Below, one piece after another: positions 60,425 to 64,000 of a stretch of 64,000 nucleotides of DNA. A model generated the notes under the pieces. That model was given only the letters and a program-made list of their open reading frames with translations, did no database searches and had not been told where the DNA came from. Numbering within the stretch: the stretch's first letter is position 1; each line of letters opens with the position of its first letter. Origin of the DNA: Persicobacter psychrovividus (GTDB lineage Bacteria; Bacteroidota; Bacteroidia; Cytophagales; Cyclobacteriaceae); contig NZ_AP025296.1 of assembly GCF_036492425.1 (NCBI RefSeq), positions 124,001 to 188,000 on the forward strand. The letters run 5' to 3'. A program made the position numbers and the translations under genes.

Positions 60425-62986
60425 ATGAGCAGTCGATTTGTACCCTTAGTTATTGCTGTAATTTTTCTTTCCTTCCGGGCTTTCGGGCAAGGAAATGTAG
60501 GCGGACTTGATTTTATGAGTTCAGAAAAAGCGCTGGAAAATACCGCGACGCTGACATTGCCGCAGGAAGGGTTCCTTCCTTTCAAAGAGGATTTTCAGCT
60601 TAATTTTGAGATTGATATTCACGATTGTACGACTTTTGGTAACATCCTCAGGATTGTCAGTGAAAATGGCCATACCCTCGATATTTTTTATCGACCAGGC
60701 GGGGCATCAAGTCAGCCTTACCTGAAACTGGTCACCGACAAATCCGCCGGGAACATCATCATACCCATCCCTTCACAGTACTTGCTTGAAAACCAATGGA
60801 CAGATTTTTCAATTGTAATCAGTAAAGATTCAGGATTATTGACGGCGCATTGTTTTGGGGAAGAATTTGAACAGGATTTGGGGGCTGTTGATGCCGATGA
60901 AATTAAAATGTTCTTTGGTATGTGCAATTACAAAGGCTATGCAACAAAAGATATTCCTTCTTTTTCGGTACGAAACATCGGTTACAAATCAAATACATTG
61001 GAATACCTGTGGCCCCTGCAACAAGCCGAAGGGGAAATCGCTTATGAGGAAAATCATCATCGACATGGACAGGCTCTTAACCCCAACTGGTCGGCGCAAA
61101 ATCACCACCACTGGCGGCCGGTTATTAGTACGGAAACCAATTTTCACCCTGCCCTAATTTATCAGCAAAAACAAAATTTACTCAACATAGTCGGCGGATC
61201 GAATTATCAGGTGCTTGACCTCGACGGCAAAGCGATCATTAAACAAACGGACAATCCCAAAAATAATGCGCCGGTATTTTTGGCGGGGCTGAAATCCAAT
61301 ATTGGTGAGGCGCAGTATATGGTCGATATTCGGGGCTCTAAACTGTCCAAGCCGAGTCCGTGGTTCAGTGCCAAACAAATGAATGCCAAAGAGAAGATTG
61401 ACTTTTGGCATACCACCCTGATGGAGGATACAGACCGACAGGAGCTGATTAGTTTTGGTGGCTATGGCTGGTATCAGTATAACAACAGCTTCCGAAGGTT
61501 TAATGCTTCTGGCGTTGATACGGTCCAGTTTTCAGGTGATAAGATCAGTCCAAGATATTTTGCTTCCGCAGGATTTTTGAAGAATAATGAGTACCTGATT
61601 TATGGCGGTATGGGGAACCATTCCGGAGATCAGGCGATGGGCACCAATGTATTTCACGATTTATATAAAGTGAACCTGCAAACGCAGTCGGTAGAAAAAC
61701 TGTGGGATCTTCCTGAGTTAAAAGCGGACCTGTTGAATTCCGGTAATTTGGTGATTGCCGCCGACAGTGCCTCGTTCTATACACTGGTTTTTGAGGCCAA
61801 TGCCTATGAGGTCAATATTCAGCTGGCCAATATTGACATCGCCACCGGAGCAGTGAAGATCGTCAGTGATGCCATAAAAACGAAATTCAAAGATACTGAA
61901 AGTGATATTGAGCTGTTTTACCAGCCGCAGAGTCATAAATTTTATGCCGTGATTGTCCATAGCGATTACAATGATAATACGGCGGAGATTGAAGTTTATC
62001 AGTTGCATGGCGATCCGATAGGTCTTGCGGACTTGAAAAAGCTGAGTCCGGGTGGATTTTTGGCCACATCAAAAACGGTACCCACCAAACCACTGACCCT
62101 TCTTGGAGCCGTCATTTTTCTGGTAACGGGCGTATCCTTTGGGGTTTATCGTAAAAAATCACAAACCAGTGAGCAGCCGGTAAAGAAAGTCAGTTCACCT
62201 TTTTTGGTGAAGATGCCAGAGGAATATGAGGCATTTAAAATGCCGGCCATTGATCGGCCCCAAAAAAATGCCATCTATCTTTTCGGAGGGATGAAGGTGT
62301 TCAGCCGCGAAGGAGAGGAGATCAGTGCGCAGATGACCGAAAAGTTAAGACAGTTGTTCTTGACCATCCTATTCTTTCCCTATGCCCATGGGCGATATAT
62401 TAATTCACAGGAACTCGCCGAGGTCATGTGGCCCATGGCACCAAAAAACAAGTCGAAGAACAATCGCTCTATCAGCATTCGCCGTTTGCGGTTGATTCTT
62501 GAAGCCTGCGACGGCATAGAAGTGATTTACAAAAGCAATGAATGGAAGATCAGTTTTACCGATGGCGCCTATTGTGATTTTGAAGTGTTTACCACATTGA
62601 AATCTCAGCTGAAACAGTGTGAATCACCGAAAGATAAAATTGAATTATTCCAGCAATTGTATCAGGTGGTGAGTCAGGGCGAAGTGGTCGGGTCCATTCG
62701 TAGTGAGTGGCTCGAAGATCATATGGCACATATTCGTTCGCATATTATTGAGCAGTTGATTTCCTTTGCAGAAGAGTGCAATAACCCCGTGTGGGTTTGT
62801 GAAATCAGTGATATGATTTTTAAATTCGACAACCTTGAAGAGCAGGCCCTGGACCTGAAAGTTCGGGCATTGATGCACCTGAATAAACTGGTGCAGGCTC
62901 GTAATGAATTCGATCGGTTTTCAAAAAATTATGCGAAACTATTTGGGGAGGCTTACAATAAATCATTCAACAGCATCGAGGTATAA
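60425..62986 (+). CDS. Transmembrane SARP-like transcriptional regulator with periplasmic LamG/kelch-like sensor
   Basis: 853 residues from an ATG. A signal peptide is present (VPLVIAVIFLSFRAFGQ). Residues ~40-190 look like a concanavalin/LamG jelly-roll (DFQLNFEIDIHDCTTFGN ... MFFGMCNYKGYATKDIPSF). Residues ~235-545 are kelch- or propeller-like (ISFGGYGWYQYNNSFRRF, YLIYGGMGNHSGDQAMGTN). One transmembrane helix is at ~556-578 (LTLLGAVIFLVTGVSFGVY) with a basic KK stop-transfer. The cytoplasmic part opens at ~613 with an OmpR/SARP-type winged helix (IYLFGGMKVFSREGEEIS, INSQELAEVMWP, NRSISIRRLRLILEACDGI), followed by a BTAD-like helical repeat region (~705-850). It appears to sense an extracytoplasmic ligand and bind DNA in a single chain, without kinase or receiver. 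Position after SusCD suggests it controls that operon. Domain calls are from motif reading. Confidence 0.8.
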   Translation: MSSRFVPLVIAVIFLSFRAFGQGNVGGLDFMSSEKALENTATLTLPQEGFLPFKEDFQLNFEIDIHDCTTFGNILRIVSENGHTLDIFYRPGGASSQPYLKLVTDKSAGNIIIPIPSQYLLENQWTDFSIVISKDSGLLTAHCFGEEFEQDLGAVDADEIKMFFGMCNYKGYATKDIPSFSVRNIGYKSNTLEYLWPLQQAEGEIAYEENHHRHGQALNPNWSAQNHHHWRPVISTETNFHPALIYQQKQNLLNIVGGSNYQVLDLDGKAIIKQTDNPKNNAPVFLAGLKSNIGEAQYMVDIRGSKLSKPSPWFSAKQMNAKEKIDFWHTTLMEDTDRQELISFGGYGWYQYNNSFRRFNASGVDTVQFSGDKISPRYFASAGFLKNNEYLIYGGMGNHSGDQAMGTNVFHDLYKVNLQTQSVEKLWDLPELKADLLNSGNLVIAADSASFYTLVFEANAYEVNIQLANIDIATGAVKIVSDAIKTKFKDTESDIELFYQPQSHKFYAVIVHSDYNDNTAEIEVYQLHGDPIGLADLKKLSPGGFLATSKTVPTKPLTLLGAVIFLVTGVSFGVYRKKSQTSEQPVKKVSSPFLVKMPEEYEAFKMPAIDRPQKNAIYLFGGMKVFSREGEEISAQMTEKLRQLFLTILFFPYAHGRYINSQELAEVMWPMAPKNKSKNNRSISIRRLRLILEACDGIEVIYKSNEWKISFTDGAYCDFEVFTTLKSQLKQCESPKDKIELFQQLYQVVSQGEVVGSIRSEWLEDHMAHIRSHIIEQLISFAEECNNPVWVCEISDMIFKFDNLEEQALDLKVRALMHLNKLVQARNEFDRFSKNYAKLFGEAYNKSFNSIEV

Positions 62987-63056
62987 CGAGGTTCAAAGCT
63001 CGAATTGAAGGCGCTCAAAAATGATTGATCAGCCACTGACCCAATAGTGTAATCTG

Positions 63057-63077
63057 CCGCGAGACTCTGTCTCGTGG
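63057..63077. repeat. REP-like palindrome 1
   Basis: CGCGAGAC (63058-63065), TCT, GTCTCGTG (63069-63076). It is preceded by the block ATCAGCCACTGACCCAATAG, itself able to form a CACT/AGTG stem. Confidence 0.8.
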
Positions 63078-63180
63078 CAATTTGCGTAATATTTTAACTG
63101 GCCAAAATTCACATCTAAACCTTTAGGGACACCATAGGTGAAGAGGCTTTATCAGCCACTGACCCAAAAGTGTCACCTGT

Positions 63181-63199
63181 CGCGAGACTCCGTCTCGTG
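63181..63199. repeat. REP-like palindrome 2
   Basis: CGCGAGAC, TCC loop, GTCTCGTG, again preceded by the ATCAGCCACTGACCC block and followed by GCAATTTGC. Confidence 0.8.
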
Positions 63200-63334
63200 G
63201 CAATTTGCTTTTGAAATTCAGCGCTTGCGAGGGAAGGAGGTAGCCCAGTTATGGTTTTGCATCCATTTGAAGTTCATCACTTTTTCGATATTCGAGATAT
63301 AATCGGTTCAAATCCTTTCAGCAGTTGAGCGCCA

Positions 63335-63502
63335 TCAAGGATTTAATGATCGGTTTTGCAGACCCTTTTGTCCCTTAATTGTTTTCCGCAGTTTCTTCAG
63401 AAAATATACCCTTCGTTTAGGGCTGAAATCAGGTCCTAAAATTTCCTTTTGATATTCCTCGAACACCAATGTAAGACCCTTCGACTGACTTTCTTGTACC
63501 AT
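63335..63502 (-). pseudogene. Truncated duplicate of the minus-strand gene end
   Basis: A 55-codon frame (MVQESQSKGLTLVFEEYQKE ... LQNRSLNP) is identical in plan to the end of the gene at 63791-64000. Its upstream part is replaced by palindrome 3, so it is a fragment. Confidence 0.45.
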
Positions 63503-63511
63503 TTTTTCACC

Positions 63512-63536
63512 TGTCGCGAGACTCCGTCTCGTGACA
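63512..63536. repeat. REP-like palindrome 3
   Basis: TGTCGCGAGAC, TCC loop, GTCTCGTGACA: the longest of the four stems (11 pairs with one G-T). It lies exactly at the junction of the two tandem copies and lacks the preceding CACTGACCC block. Confidence 0.8.
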
Positions 63537-63637
63537 ACTTGCGTAATATTTTAACTGGCCAAAATTCACATCTAAACCTTTAGGAACACCATAGGTGAAG
63601 AGGTTTTATCAGCCACTGACCCAATAGTGTCACCTGT

Positions 63638-63656
63638 CGCGAGACTCCGTCTCGTG
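63638..63656. repeat. REP-like palindrome 4
   Basis: CGCGAGAC, TCC loop, GTCTCGTG; same context as palindrome 2, 457 bp away. Confidence 0.8.
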
Positions 63657-63790
63657 GCAATTTGCTTTTGAAATCCAGTGCTTGCGAGGGAAGGAGGTAG
63701 CCCAGTTATGGTTTTGCATCCATTTGAAGTTCATCACTTTTTCGATATTCGAGTTATAATCGGCTAAACTCCTTTCAGCGGAGAGCGCCA

Positions 63791-64000
63791 TCAAGGATTT
63801 AATGATCGGTTTTGCAGACCCTTTTGTCCCTTAATTGTTTTCCGCAGTTTCTTCAGAAAATATACCCTTCGTTTAGGACTGAAATCAAGTCCTAAAATTT
63901 CCTTTTGATATTCCTCGAACACCAATGTAAGACCCTTCGACTGACTTTCTTGTACCATTTTTTCAAGATTATTTGCTGCTGAAATAAATTTTATCCATCG
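63791..64000 (-). CDS. Unidentified protein, C-terminal 69 residues (start outside window)
   Basis: A minus-strand frame is open from the window edge to a TGA at 63791-63793. The visible part begins RWIKFISAANNLEKMVQESQ and ends KLRKTIKGQKGLQNRSLNP. It is basic toward the C-terminus (SPKRRVYFLKKLRKTIKG). I do not recognise the family. Its close association with REP-like palindromes and with a duplication of its own 3' end would suit a mobile-element gene, but no transposase motif can be seen in this part. Confidence 0.4.
   Translation of the reverse strand, partial: RWIKFISAANNLEKMVQESQSKGLTLVFEEYQKEILGLDFSPKRRVYFLKKLRKTIKGQKGLQNRSLNP

Larger units (their letters stand above)
63053..63509. 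repeat. Tandem duplication, copy A (457 bp)
   Basis: Bases 63053-63509 recur almost unchanged at 63510-63965, with a few substitutions and a 1-base length difference. Each copy carries two palindromes plus the 3' end of a minus-strand frame. The junction between copies is ATTTTTTCA joined to CCTGTCGCG. Confidence 0.92.
63510..63965. repeat. Tandem duplication, copy B (456 bp)
   Basis: Second copy of the unit. It runs up to the point where the minus-strand frame continues uninterrupted toward the window edge, so copy B is likely the parent and copy A the truncated duplicate. Confidence 0.92.

Overview
The window reads as the chromosome of a gliding-type or marine Bacteroidota. The evidence is two SusC/SusD pairs, a hybrid two-component regulator of the polysaccharide-utilisation type, PorP/SprF and type IX secretion (T9SS) sorting tails of both type A and type B, few Shine-Dalgarno sequences, and several TTTG/TAnnTTTG promoter-like sites. 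A member of the Cytophagales (Flammeovirga/Persicobacter-like) is my inference from protein style, not something the sequence proves. No tRNA, rRNA, CRISPR array, phage or integron was seen.

Left edge (1-7.6 kb): the 3' part of a giant HYR-repeat surface protein with a type B T9SS tail is followed 12 bases later by a PorP/SprF gene. Next comes a BspA-LRR/InlB-B-repeat surface protein with a type A T9SS tail, then a small Spy/LTxxQ-like periplasmic protein on the minus strand. A membrane-anchored endonuclease/exonuclease/phosphatase-fold protein follows at 8-9 kb.

Centre (9.3-45.2 kb): a large carbohydrate-degradation locus. It holds a GH31 lipoprotein, a secreted multidomain GH9, a SusC/SusD pair, a minus-strand block GH28-GH97(retaining type)-GH89, plus-strand GH43-like and GH13 enzymes, a second giant GH9 on the minus strand, a GH116-like enzyme, and an HTCS regulator that carries an extra GAF domain. 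The likely logic is this: T9SS-exported GH9 enzymes cut a polymer outside the cell, SusCD imports the oligomers, and the Sec-exported exo-enzymes trim side chains in the periplasm under HTCS control. The enzyme mix points to a heteropolymer with beta-gluco, alpha-gluco/galacto, uronic and alpha-N-acetylglucosamine linkages. The substrate cannot be named from sequence alone.

Right part (46-63 kb): a lipoprotein of unknown function, a GH3 beta-glucosidase whose signal peptide is cut by an in-frame amber codon, a SusB-type inverting GH97, and a PAS/HisKA protein with no ATPase domain facing a complete membrane histidine kinase. A second SusC/SusD pair follows behind a near-ideal Bacteroidota promoter. 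Last comes a single-polypeptide transmembrane regulator with a periplasmic LamG/kelch-like sensor and a cytoplasmic SARP-type winged helix plus BTAD region. The last kilobase is a tandem ~457-bp duplication carrying four nearly identical palindromes and duplicated 3' ends of an unidentified minus-strand gene.

The items most worth a second look are the membrane-tethered SARP-like regulator beside SusCD, the nonsense codon at the signal-peptidase site of the GH3 gene, the palindrome-bearing tandem duplication, the 54-bp terminator cassette present twice 35 kb apart, and the ATPase-less histidine-kinase fragment.
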